In this document: positions 48,547 to 59,182 of the stretch, in pieces
Position numbering within the stretch: the stretch's first letter is position 1
How the letters are laid out: every line of letters begins with the position of its first letter
Assembly (NCBI RefSeq): GCF_051401765.1
Contig: NC_135071.1
Span: 17,276,961-17,340,960 of the forward strand
Length of the DNA: 64,000 nt
Direction of reading: 5' to 3'
Source: Calliopsis andreniformis
Taxonomy: Eukaryota > Arthropoda > Insecta > Hymenoptera > Andrenidae
Made by a program: the position numbers and the translations under genes
Notes under the pieces: generated by a model
The model's database searches: none
Told to the model about the DNA's origin: nothing
What the model saw: only the letters and a program-made list of their open reading frames with translations

Positions 48547-50429
48547 TTAAGTTCTCCTGTTAACAGAGTTGGACACGCAGGCAACCGCCACTGACATTGG
48601 CTTCAGTTGCCATTTATGACGGAGGGAATCTGGTAGCGGCGTTTCTTGCAGCGCGACTTCATCCAACTGCGGTACTTTCGGTTCACGTTCAGTCAATATA
48701 TGCACCTGCGAGAACGAGCATTATCAGTTTAGGCGATTGATACAACGCTTGGGGAACAGTCCCTAGACTAGTAAAACTGAGTCAAGTTCAATGAATGATA
48801 AATTTCAGGCTTCCATGTACAAATATTTTTGTATATTGAGGCTCCCCATGCAGTGTTCATAGAAATATTTGAAAATACAGTATTACCTCGTTATAAGCTC
48901 GTGGCTATAGTCACTGTGCATCTTTATTTAGAGCAAAGGAGTTTTAGTTGGTTGACGTTGTCACTGACTTTTCAAGGAAGATCATAGTGATCTACAAAAA
49001 ACAAGACCCTGACTATAAACTCGTCAGTGAGTCATGAGTTTATACCGAGGAAATACTGTAATTCATAGAATTAAAAAGAACCACTAAATAACTGAGCAAA
49101 TTTTAATTAAACTGAAGTCAAAATATTGACTCGGAGATAATAGATTTTTCATATCTCCAGTGCTACTAAACCTCGAAAATAATTTCCCTTTGATCGAGTC
49201 TCTAATCTGAAATCCTCAAATAACTTCCAAAAACATTCAGAATGGAAATCGTTTCGCTAATTGTGGCACTGCATTAATTTTAGAACTCCTAAAGAGAGGG
49301 TTCCTAAAACCCACAAATCGACAAACTTTAAACTAAACTTACCCCTCTTTTTATTTTTTTATTTTTGATTCAATTGAGTAAAAAATTCTCTAATAATTAT
49401 TTATTGTCGTCCACATACATTCTGAGCACAGTATTCTGAAATCCTAGTTGCTATCTGTTAAAAACGCCGCGCCCAAGAAAAAGAAAACGTTCCAAAGCTC
49501 AGGAGTTCTAGAATTAAGCTTCATATTATTGCTTACCACATAATATAGTAGCTTACACGAATGGAATTTGCTTTGGCAGGTTTTGGGCTTGCAGCGCGAC
49601 TCCGTGAGGTACCTAGGGTAGTAACCCTCTCCAAGATCCTTTATCTCATATTGCGACTCGCAAGAACAGGCCGACTGTGAATAGATTACAACAAAGTCCT
49701 TGAAAAACTTCGTTCACCAACGAAGATCTTTATCACTAAACTGTGGAAGTTTATGCAAATTCATATTTTCCTGAACTCAACTAAAGAAGTGAAAAACCTA
49801 TTGATCAGAGACCAGAAGATGGCCCCTAAAAATAATTTGAATCTTTTGGGTACCAGGGACCCATAGGGATTTCTTTCATCCTTTGAATATTATATCATCT
49901 ACTTCACTGGAAAGAGTTCCAAGTGAAGTTGTCGCAGAGTTGAATACTGAGCAATAAATGTTGAAAAATTCTTTAAAAAGGTAAGGCACAAAATGGCTCC
50001 GGTACCTTTAGAAGATCACCAGACCCCTATCACCATCAATCTACTTTCTTTACTGTGAATATTCAACCTATTTTCAACAAAGTCTAGTTATTACTTCAAT
50101 CTCAACATACCCTAGTCACGAGTCGTATACATGGCAACTCCTCAGGTCGGGGGGTGATCGTGATGTCGACTCGTTTCCTCGGCTCCATCGGCTGGTCGAA
50201 GATCATGTTGTTCCACGAGCTGATTTTCTGAGGAATCTCATCATACTCATTAATGAACGTCTCCGTGACCAAGGAGCGTTGCTGGTGCTGCTCTTCGCGC
50301 CATTGTCCAAGCACTGATGACTTCAAGATTCCGATGCCGTGGAGTGTCATCTGCGAAGGAGATGATGGAGACTCATATCTTTTTACCTGCACAGCGTCCC
50401 GTACTTACGAAAATGATTATAATCTTCAT
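48547..50429 (-). CDS. PTTH/Trunk-family cystine-knot hormone precursor
   Basis: Four exons: complement(48547..48705, 49537..49674, 50111..50350, 50409..50429), 558 nt and 185 residues. The first exon encodes only MKIIIIF; a 58-nt intron joins it to exon 2, and together they form a signal peptide (MKIIIIFMTLHGIGILKSSV). A pro-region ends in the basic site EPRKR. The mature part has CSCESQYEIKDLGEGYYPRY, LTESRCKPKTC, a K-LLYYVVHILTERE strand, then LPDSLRHKWQLKPMSVAVAC. This matches the PTTH layout (C-C-EIEDLGEN-VPRF, CK-SLYSITIL, LKYRWVAESHPVSVACLC). Known ligands bind the receptor tyrosine kinase Torso, triggering moulting (PTTH) or terminal patterning (Trunk). The final family cysteine is replaced by serine (ACVS, codon 48571-48573). 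PTTH versus Trunk cannot be settled from one sequence. A TATA box is upstream. Confidence 0.85.
48878..49058. mobile_element. Pogo/Tigger-like foldback element in a PTTH intron
   Basis: The left end CAGTATTACCTCGTTATAAG and right end (reverse complement) CAGTATTTCCTCGGTATAAA are typical pogo/Tigger ends. TA flanks both sides (48876-48877, 49059-49060). It is 181 bp with no coding capacity and lies in intron 3 of the hormone gene. Confidence 0.8.
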
Positions 50430-50496
50430 GTTGTGTAGAACGATACGCAAGAAGATCGTCGTTGTCGATTGAATGAATCCTCCTTCGCCGAGACTC

Positions 50497-50504
50497 TTTA
50501 TATA
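50497..50504 (-). promoter_or_regulatory. TATA box of the PTTH/Trunk-like gene
   Basis: TATATAAA on the minus strand, 68 bases upstream of the ATG at 50429. This implies a start site near 50470 and a short 5' UTR. Confidence 0.6.
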
Positions 50505-52018
50505 GGAAGCCGATGGTGAGAGAATAGAGGAAAGAAAGGAGGCAGAGGAATCGTCACTGTTAATTGAGACGGATCGGTATCTTTTCGAGATGACAAAGGA
50601 ATCCATTAATGTTACACGATCCCCTCGAAAGGTGGAGGCCAACGCGTGGCAGAACGACTTTTCGCCCCCCAGCAACAGCCAACGCATCCGCGGACTGATC
50701 CTTAAAATACGTTCTCCTCCCCTGTTCACCTGAAATAGAAGAGGATCTCTGTTTTTCTGTTTCAACGAGCACTCGACGAGCAACTGGATTCGAGAGCACC
50801 GCCGAAAAACGACATTTCACGGTCCCCGGTCACTCTGGCTTTGTCCGACTCGCTGGGAAATGGTAACGAGACGTCGATAATTTAATCCGCTATTTGCGCG
50901 TCTGCACGCACGCGAGCACGCACGCACGCCCTTTTGGCTTTCACGGCCGCTAGGAATTATTTTCTGCACCAGATACGAGCAAGATCGATCGTGCGTTTTC
51001 GCGGCATGCTACCCCCTCGCGATCCACCCCCTGTACCATATTCTGATATTAGCGGGGAAATAAACTCTCTCTGGTTCTCTCCTCAGGGGAAAAACAAGCT
51101 GCTAAAAAGGAAACCGAAATCGAGGAAATAGCGAGAAGGAGATGTGCAGCGTGATCCAGGCTGCAGTTCGAGATTCAGCTGAAGCTGTTAATACTGCTGA
51201 AGCTGTATAGACTGTGTTATACGATGTGTGCAGTTTTAGCAGTTTCAATTTTGGACCCCAGCCACAATAGAGTCTACTTTGATGAAAAGGGGATTTAGGA
51301 GTCGTCGATCCATCGCGAGTGTTCACGCGCTGTTCGAAAAGGATCGTAAAGCAGGAGAAAGAAACAGGTGGAATTGCAATGGCGGCGATCGTCCGTTTAG
51401 AGATCCCCAGTGTGTCATCGGCGATAACCGTAAAGCTTATTTTCTCATAGGACCAGTTCCACCACTTCATCGAGCAACATCCTAGTAAAGACAGACAACG
51501 CAGTGTTGCTCGAGTTTATGTCGCTGGAAATTCGAGCATACTGCGGGCACTTGCAGTGGCAAGGACAATGGACAAAGGTAGACAGATCTAGACACTCTTA
51601 AGTGGGCTCTACACGACGAGACTCGCCTCACGATAAATGATAGTTTTGAGACCACTTGGAATTATTCCGAATTTCTTTGCTTCTTCGATGATCCAGTAAG
51701 AGTCAAACTGTTTCGAAGTAGCCTGGCCCCGCCACTTGTTGCGAGGCAAGTCTCACAGTGCAGGGCTCGCTTCAGACATCGCGGTACCATTTTGAATTGA
51801 GATCTATAGCTCAAGAAAAGACTATCGTTTTCAGTTTCTTATACTTTTTATGGATGGTTCTAGGTGATCGTGTTTACAAGGTATCGCGGGGGCGCGATAC
51901 ATCCTGACATTCCTGACAACAGCGAGTCGCCTAATGGATTTCGATATCGTGCACAAGGACTCGGCGCGTGCGTGCTCGGACCACTTCACCCCCTGTCCGT
52001 ACTCCCTGGTCGGGACAC
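50505..52018. other. Shared upstream region of two divergent hormone genes
   Basis: About 1.5 kb separates the PTTH/Trunk-like and orcokinin TATA boxes. It contains one foldback element (51159-51263) and a GC-rich block at 50880-51070. No gene was seen in it. Confidence 0.5.
51159..51263. mobile_element. GGCTGCAG foldback family, copy 1
   Basis: The left arm GGCTGCAGTTCGAGATTCAG and right arm (reverse complement) GGCTGGGGTCCAAAATTGAA enclose GCTGAAGCTGTATAGACTG and GCAGTTTTAGCAGTTTCAA. The element at 60642-60759 is the same family. Confidence 0.75.
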
Positions 52019-52022
52019 CCTT

Positions 52023-52030
52023 TATATATT
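52023..52030 (+). promoter_or_regulatory. TATA box of the orcokinin gene
   Basis: TATATATT in the context CCCTTTATATATTTCG, 140 bases before the orcokinin ATG. A start near 52055 and a 5' UTR of about 105 bases are expected. Confidence 0.5.
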
Positions 52031-52162
52031 TCGAGGAAGCACGAGGAGGACCGGTACACGGCACGCGATTTTCGGCGCGCGAACACACTGACTCGAGCCA
52101 GGCTTTTGAACGTAGTTGCACATTCGTCTCGTGAACGTTGCTACCAGCGATAAGGATCCACC

Positions 52163-55100
52163 ATGTCGAGGGACAGTACAGTCGCTTTCTTGATCGCCCT
52201 TCTGTCGATCGCCGTCGCTTGGGCTGCGGCTGTTCCTCTCCAGGTAACACGTTCCTCTAAAGCTGCGTCTATAATGTGTCTTCCATATTTTTCTCGAAAG
52301 TGGCTGAGCTAAAAAAAGAGGGCTTTCTGGAGAAGCCTGAAGGTATTTGTAACCTTCGAAAAGAATTGAAGCGTTCTTATGCAAGGTAGCGTAAATGCCA
52401 AAATTGAAAGATTCTGTTTTTTGTTTAAAAAATGTTCTATATATCATAGAAATTTTTCAGTTTTATGCTACTTTCCACAAGAACGCTTGAATTGTAGACG
52501 AAATTATTAAAATTGATAAAAAGTATAGAGTTATTTAGAGAAACATATCTTATTCTTGAGGAAATTATTTATTGAATAATTCTTTAAACAGACTCTCAAA
52601 TTTTGAAGTTTAGCTAGTAAAATTTTTTAATATAATAAAGTACTGTTGTACAGCAGACTCATTTCTAACTTTGCTGCATTTCTGTAATTTCCGTATTTCT
52701 TGTATATCTAGTTCTGTACTATTTCCTATAACTTGTTACTAGATTATACTTACTTTTTGTACTGCAACAAGTTCGTAAAATACTTTGCATTTCATAATTA
52801 ATGACAGTTTCAAACTCTGGAACTATAATTTTAATAGGACCAACTTGTTACTTTACACATTTAGGTTTCTAACTTTCTTTGACCTTTTCCTACAAACAAC
52901 TAGCTAAAAAACAGGACATATAAACAGTGATATAACAGTTTTCTTTTCCTCTTTCTAACAAATTATTAACAAAACATATCGCAGAATTATGCAACAGTTC
53001 TCTTTTCATTTTTTTTACCAAGTCACTTATACTCTAGACGCAGTTTTATTCAATTCTGTCTACGTTCTCGCTTTCCCAGCACTCTCTGCTTTCTTTTTAC
53101 AGTCCCAAGTATCACGATGCACTAAAACTGTATTAGCAATCTAGCTAATCCTCGTGCCAGAAGCAGGTAGAATCAATCAAACATAATTGGCGACGCATTA
53201 GATGAATCCCAGGAAGCTTATTTCCCTGAAAACCACAAACTCTGCCCATGAGAAACAAAATAGCGTCGAGTCGAAGAATGCAAGACGCTTGGTCTCTGCG
53301 AGCGCAACTTGTTGCGTCGCCTATGCGCTACCCACGAACGCTCCCTTAACTCATACAAGAGCTTTCAGTCTCCATTTCATAGCCTCATTAAAGGTTCCAC
53401 CCGAAGGAAACCCATAATAGACACAATGCACTTCAGTAACAATATCAAGAATCTTAAACCACATATTTCTGTATACAATGCATCTTTCACTCAAGCCTCT
53501 GTTATAAATACCAAATACAATGCTTTCAAGAGCCTCTCAAGGAATGAATCCCAAGGCAAGAATTCTCATCCAGTGTCTCAAGACTCACGGTAGAAGCAAT
53601 CAGAAAGTATCGAACGCAGCATGCACGTCGTAATCGTTGCGAAAAAGCGTCCTTTGCCAGGTGGCTAGTCGAGCCTGCCGAGGTTAACGTATATGGATTA
53701 TTTCGTTATCGCTCATCCAGCGACCTTATCAGATCCAGCACGAAACCTTTCGCCCTGAGCAACCGCGTTTCGGCTCGTGCTTGCTCGTTCCCCGAGGGAC
53801 AGACACTTGTCGAGATAACTGTAACGAAGCGGGAGAGAGTATGGCTTCGGAAAGTCGCGGCGAATCGAAGGTAGAAGCGGAGGACGTGATCGTGGAAATA
53901 AGAAAGTTTTCCTATGCATAATGATCGAGGTGTCCCCGCGAGTCGCGGTGTCTGTTACGCGAGGAAAGAACTGTTGAGGGACGCCGCTGCTCGTGAAGCG
54001 AATCGATAACAGAAGAAACGACCACGTCGGAAACCAATCTCATTTCGTTTGGTTTACGACATTTCTCTGTGGCAAACAGCTCGTTCATTTTCAAGGGAAT
54101 CCCGGAGGGACATGCGTGGTCGACAATAGAGAAAGTTTGAAATTGCAAATTAAGTGAGGCGACAAGTAGAGGAGTCTGTACTCTGTAATACTCTGTACCA
54201 CGTTCCCGTGTCGCCCATGAGGGACAGTCTTATTTACATGATTATGAATAATGTTAACTAGAGTCTTTAATGAAGAACCATTGTAAAACAAGGGACTACG
54301 ATTTTTCTTGTTCTTCGACTTGAGGTTTTCTCAGGGTTTTCAGGTTGCCTCTAATGAAGGTTCGCGTAATATCTGTTATCGGCTACGTGCCTCGACCCTT
54401 CTCTGGGAAAGTCGTGGAAACTTTCGGAACGAAGGGAGCAGCGCACGTGGATTGCTGCAGCGATTGCTCGGCCACCAACCGAATCCATCGTCGGGCAACT
54501 CGATCCAACTATCGCGTGCTCGTAATTGAAAAGCTCAGTCACGATTTCCCGCGCTATGTCTTTGGCTAATTCCTTTCTGACCCTCCTCGAGTTTTAATCT
54601 TAGCCTTCGTTCTCGATGAAATTGGCGAAACAAATAAGAGGGATTTATCTCAACGACGTTCTGAATTTCAGGCTGGGACAAACGCGCTGCGACGTGAGCT
54701 CTATGGGCCTGACGCTGCGGAATTCTTCAGCCCTTATCTCGAAGACCATGGTAAGCTTCTCGATATCGTGTGATCGTCTGGCTACATGTCTACCTACGTT
54801 GTCTGTTTGTCTCTTATAAAGCGTCGGGTAAGTCGATACCTATTTTCGAGTTTCTGCGGTTGTAAGGGAAAATGATCTACGTCATATCTTTTTATTTTGG
54901 AGATACTGAAGTTTATGGTTTTCATCTTTAATATTGTCTAATGGACTTCTCTTGCCAAGACTTCTTGTAGAGTTTATTTTTGAGCGAAGAAGTTCTTTTA
55001 TTGGACTTTCTTCTTTCTGAAAATATAAATTCTGTATTCTAGGTCTCAATTGCAGGGTAAGAGGAAACACAGGGAATGTCAATTTTTAGTGATTAACTTT

Positions 55101-56287
55101 GAACCAAGCTTATTTGAGGAAAATAGAAGTAAATTGAAATTGATTTATGGATTAATTCCGAATCACGAACAATACAATGAAGTTCATTTAACTTTGGTTT
55201 ATGTACTGGTGGATTAAATTACTAGAAATTAATTTTCACGAGTTGTCCTATGACATTCCTTGCTCTTTTCTCTATCCTCCAATCAAAGCCTTGTCTCGAA
55301 TTTCTTGAAAACGTGACGTAGGTCGTTTTGCCTTACAGCTACAGACATATTCTGATCAGTAGGTATATGAATTTGACATTTATTTAAACGTGGAAGCTAC
55401 AGAGTATGTCTTATTATTGCAAACTATCCTTTTTACAATTAACTATGATTCACTATGAGTCAATATTCACTCATACTGAATTGTGAGTGAAATAGTTTGT
55501 AATGGTAAGACATGTTCCAAACTCTCCCTGCCCAAATAAATCTCAAACCCGCACACCCCCTGCTCAGAACCAACTCGAAACTAGCTCTCTGACTCACCAG
55601 GCACCTCGTACGTCCCTCTGCTTTACACTAACCACACCTCAAGCTCTCAACGAAACTGTGATCGTCCACCACATGACTGTTACCCTGACTCGTCACCTGC
55701 CCGCTGGCTGGTCCGTCGCTTCTCGTCCAAGGCTTCAGGGTTCGTCCCAAAGAAAGTCCCGAAAGAAGAAGATCGAAGCGAACTCGATAATTCTAGGTCC
55801 CCCAAAGGAGGAAGCGTTCGAATCGCCAAAGGGCTCCAACACGGACGTCTCAGCGACGACAGTGGAAACAGGCACAGTGGCCTTGGAGCTCTCTAGGGCT
55901 CCCGCAGACAGGGCACGCCTCCTCCGCGAAGCTAGCGACCGCCTGGGCCGAAACCTCGATCAAATTGGGGGTGGTAATCTGCTGAGGAGGGGCCTCTTCG
56001 AACGAGAGCTCGAGTCTTCTCGATGGATGTCTGCGCGGAGGAACCTAGACCAAATAGGCGGAGGGAACCTCCTGCGGGACGTCAACGATCGATCTAATAG
56101 GAACCTGGACCAAATCGGAGGAGGGAACCTGGTTCGAGGCTTGGATGGCGCGGAGAACTGGCGGCGTAACTTGGACCAGATAGGGGGAGGGAACCTGGTG
56201 CGAAGCTTGGCCGACGTGGTGGCCTGCGAGCTCGCGAAGGAAAGGGAGACCGAGTCGAGGCCTCATACGCGATACGTCAACCAGTAG
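52163..56287 (+). CDS. Orcokinin: Orcokinin precursor, isoform B (alternative last exon)
   Basis: Exons 1 and 2 (52163-52243, 54672-54750) join a terminal exon ending at 56287. The open frame carries four orcokinin B repeats, [13 protein letters not shown] twice and [13 protein letters not shown] twice, with AAC codons at 55952, 56042, 56102 and 56168, each preceded by R and most by a dibasic site. Exon 2 ends in phase 1; the acceptor that fits best is TTCTAG at 55796, giving [16 protein letters not shown] and 216 residues in total. A stronger-looking TTCAG at 55738 is in the wrong phase and would lead to a stop before the peptides. Other weak acceptors (55853, 55877) would also fit, so the exon start is uncertain. 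AATAAA at 56390-56395 follows. The peptides of A and B share no sequence, as in other insects. Confidence 0.85.
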
Positions 56288-58413
56288 CTTGGGAAAGGCT
56301 ATGTTTAGAGACAATGTAGTAGATAATGTAGCCAGTACCCTACACGATAGGATTCCCGATTAGTCGCCTTTGTATAGATGTCCTTCCAGAATAAAGGTTG
56401 TCACGATCACGTGTTCTTTCTAATTTTCGAGCACCTCATGATTCGGTTAAGTGATTCATGAGAACGTAGATCAAACTTAGATGTAGCGATACCTATATCC
56501 CTGGTATATATAACTCTGTATTCGATCCCAATTGTTCGTTGGAATTACTTCCCTCGTTTCCGCCTATGACGCCCGACTACCCCGAGTCGATCTTATGATT
56601 TTGTATTGTGATACTATTGCGTCATATATATTTCGCTACGTCTCGGGCTTGAGTTTCTTTTTATTCTCCTTCTAGCTCCCTTCCTGTTTATCAGTCATGG
56701 CCATACTTTATTGGAGAGCTATATTTTGCGTGGGAAATATAGTCGTGGGCTGCAGCCTCAATTGAAATGATGCGTCATGCAATACAATGTGAAGCATAAC
56801 TCAAAGGTCTAATAAACATGATTCAGAGTATCTGATATCTAATCATGTTTCTAAATTTTTTCATAAAATAAGGGATTTTACTTCTCATGAGTACTATGTT
56901 TAATGTTTCACATACTTTATTGTAATTTAACATCGATATTACACTGGTGCTCTAGTTAGGCATCCTTAGAAACTTCTTGTTTTACTTAGACATGCCTGAA
57001 ATGCGCGAGAATAGTGTCTGACTCAGGGCTTACTCTACTGTCAGTTCACGTATAAGTCAGGCGTAGCGATATCAGTAGAACAAGTGAAAAATACTCGAGA
57101 CTTATTCTACTGTCGATCAAGCGCAGTGATATCAGTAGAATGGATCCCCAAGTCAGACACATTCTACTTATATTTCTATCTTTTTCTTAGCAAATAACTT
57201 GGAAGCAAAGCCTCAGACACTATTTCGACATTCTTAACTCTCCTCTTATTCTGACATATAGAATCACTTCTTAAAATGTCTGACACCTGTCGAACACTGC
57301 ATACTATTCTTATACCATGAGAAGTCCCCTGGAAATCTTCGCCTGCAATATTTTTCAGGGGATTTCTCATGAGACACGTACAGTAAATTTCCAAATCGCT
57401 GAATTTAAATTCCATTTAAGATCCAGCGGATCCTCTCAACTCAGTGGACGAAGTCAATGTTCGCCGCTACCTCCCCTTCGGACCCACGCGCCGATATTTT
57501 GAATCTCCTACGTTAGCGATGCTCGACCACGTCCGCGAGCTATCAGCAGACAGGTGAGTGGAACGCGAGAGCCACCTGTGACCAGGTGTCTCTTATTTAT
57601 TAGGTCATCCCATAAATTGTGCCTCCGAAAATCATATTATTCGTGAAGATATCCATGCTTTACTGTTGGTTTCAGTCGTGGCTCTGTCGAATATTATTCT
57701 ACCACCTTTTCCTACCTATCAGGTCATTTTCGAGGCTTTTCTTCGAAGGATTCTCAATTTTGAGAACTGAAATATAAAACAGAAAGCAGAGTACAGTGTT
57801 ACCTCGATACAAGCTCGATGAACACTCAACTTTCCTTGGAGCTATTGGAGCTACTCTTTCAATTCACCTTGTCCTCGACATCGAGAAGGCAAATTGAAGC
57901 TTATAAGGCGTAAACTTATCTCAGAAATTAGCTTCTTACATTCCTTGTTTGTACGTGTAACTGACTGCAGGCGACGAACTTGTATCCAGACAATACTGTA
58001 CTGTTTAGAGCTCGGGGGGTGGTTCCTGGAAATAGTATGGATCTCAGTAATCCCAGGGATACAAGTGAATCTACACACTATGTTATATAACAAAATTAGA
58101 CATATGCATAACATCCCTCTTTTCTGTTTTCTAAAAAATTTTACAACTTTGTTACATAACATGTAGTGTAGACCCATCTTTATGGGATGGCTTACTAATC
58201 TGTAATTAGCAAAGATCACTTAGTTTTTCGTCTGTTCACAGCAGACGATACAATGGCCAGTCGAACAAGATCCATCCTTCGACCCTCGAGAGATTCGACA
58301 AGCGCAACATCGACGAGATCGACCGAACAGCCTTCGACAACTTCTTCAAGCGCAACCTGGACGAGATAGATCGCGTGGGATGGAGCGGCTTCGTCAAGAG
58401 ACTTCACGAATAA
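52163..58413 (+). CDS. Orcokinin: Orcokinin precursor, isoform A
   Basis: Exons 52163-52243, 54672-54750, 57421-57553 and 58242-58413 total 465 nt, 154 residues. Exon 1 encodes the signal peptide ([20 protein letters not shown]). Exon 2 is shared with isoform B and ends in phase 1. Exon 3 gives [20 protein letters not shown] and ends SAD in phase 2. Exon 4 holds the peptides: a spacer ending ERFDKR, then [32 protein letters not shown] and LHE, then TAA. Dibasic KR/RR sites mark convertase cleavage. Orcokinins are neuropeptides of brain and gut with roles in hindgut activity, ecdysis and circadian output. The exon 4 acceptor is a tandem CAGCAG, so SADSRRY or SADRRY can be made. AATAAA at 58695-58700 would end the transcript. 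Confidence 0.92.
52244..54671 (+). other. Orcokinin intron 1
   Basis: 2.4 kb from GTAACA to TTTCAG, AT-rich in its first half. No gene or clear repeat was found. Confidence 0.6.
56390..56395 (+). promoter_or_regulatory. Polyadenylation signal of orcokinin isoform B
   Basis: AATAAA 103 bases after the isoform B stop. It lies upstream of the A-specific exons, so choosing this site excludes isoform A. Confidence 0.7.
57005..57170. mobile_element. Folded copy of the 35-bp / 28-bp satellite in the orcokinin gene
   Basis: GTGTCTGACTCAGGGCTTAC at the left is inverted at the right as GTGTCTGACTTGGGGATCCA (reverse complement). The inner part has AGTCAGGCGTAGCGATATCAG, matching the 28-bp unit at 30651-30734. 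It lies between the B and A exons. Confidence 0.75.
57317..57375. repeat. Near-perfect hairpin upstream of orcokinin exon 3A
   Basis: CATGAGAAGTCCCCTG at 57317 is inverted as CAGGGGATTTCTCATG, ending near 57372 with one mismatch and a loop of about 24 bases. It ends about 48 bases before the exon 3A acceptor. The left arm motif also occurs once at 15813. Confidence 0.75.
57554..58241 (+). mobile_element. Orcokinin intron 3 filled by a mariner-like remnant
   Basis: TAGGTCATCCCATAAATTGT begins at 57601, and its inverted partner (reverse complement TAGTAAGCCATCCCATAAAG) ends near 58196, with T/A-rich flanks. A second inverted pair inside (CTACACACTATGTTATATAA and CTACACTACATGTTATGTAA as reverse complement) folds 58068-58172. 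No transposase frame is intact. A single pogo-like end (TACAGTGTTACCTCGATACA) starts near 57793. The element makes up most of this intron. Confidence 0.6.
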
Positions 58414-58754
58414 TCGGACATTCCTCTCGCTAAATTTCCTGAGAATCTCAGGCTGAGGGCATCGTCCCCGCCACTGCTACGAGGATCGCGAGACGAGGAT
58501 GCAGGAATCTCTTTTTCTCCGCAAAGAACGAGGAACTGCGCGCTCCTTTACTCGCTTCGCGCTCGTCGCCAATCGTCGTTGCAATCCTCGCGTACGCTGT
58601 TTACTTCGAGGAACGAGAATACTCGTCGATCGTCGTTGGTTTATTCGCCTCGCGACTTCTTGCGATTTGTGTAGCTTCAACCTTCCTTCGCGAGAATAAA
58701 CCAGTTGGCAACCGAGTTCCGTTCCTTTTTCCCGTTTAGCACGAAAGTTGCGTC

Positions 58755-58919
58755 GAAGGTGGGATTTCCTAGGTGCAACCTTGCGGTTAGAAGTGGTGTT
58801 CTATGGTTTTATCGTGAAACCCAGGGGAAGACGCGCGGTAATTCACCGAGTGTTGAAAAAAGTTGCACGCGTTTGCGCCACTCACGGCGCCAGTTACGTA
58901 TATAGAAAATCCCACCTTC
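58755..58919. mobile_element. Small foldback element with GAAGGTGGGATTTCCTA ends
   Basis: Left GAAGGTGGGATTTCCTA and right (reverse complement) GAAGGTGGGATTTTCTATA, with a further inner pair AGGTGCAAC / AGTTGCAC. Class unknown; 165 bp without coding capacity. Confidence 0.6.
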
Positions 58920-59077
58920 AGTGTCGGCGGACATTGAACGCAGGTTGACACAGAATAACATGCTAGTGAACCCAATGTAACATAATACGCCATTATTGAA
59001 GCTAGAACTACCGAGGCTGATACTTGTGTTTTTTTATCAAAGTACACTATACTTTCAGCCTTCATCTTTAATTAAAT

Positions 59078-59083
59078 TTTATT
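59078..59083 (-). promoter_or_regulatory. Polyadenylation signal for the membrane coiled-coil gene
   Basis: AATAAA on the minus strand, 100 bases after the stop at 59183. Confidence 0.6.
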
Positions 59084-59182
59084 TCTTCAGTGCTGTGCAC
59101 AGAAATAGAAATTTGCATAAACATCCGCAGCTTGACTATCAGTTATCTGGTGTATTTCAGTTTGTAATTTTATACGAAACGA

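Larger units (their letters stand above)
58414..59182. other. 3' UTR of orcokinin A and convergent 3' region
   Basis: The orcokinin A 3' UTR runs to about 58720, after AATAAA at 58695-58700. A foldback follows at 58755-58919. The minus-strand AATAAA at 59083-59078 probably ends the next gene. Confidence 0.6.

Noticed and set aside
50373..50783. 136-codon minus-strand frame running into MKIIIIF, considered as a longer N-terminus for the hormone
   Set aside because: It would cross the TATA box and remove the signal peptide. The short exon MKIIIIF with a 58-nt intron gives a proper secretory start.
57851..58181. Inverted repeat considered as a microRNA precursor
   Set aside because: The pairing is explained better by transposon ends and inner palindromes. 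There is no compact 70-90 nt hairpin with a clean arm.
57851..58219. 122-codon minus-strand frame inside orcokinin intron 3, considered as a transposase remnant
   Set aside because: No DDD/DDE catalytic pattern or helix-turn-helix is visible. The frame only overlaps the inverted repeats of the mariner-like remnant.
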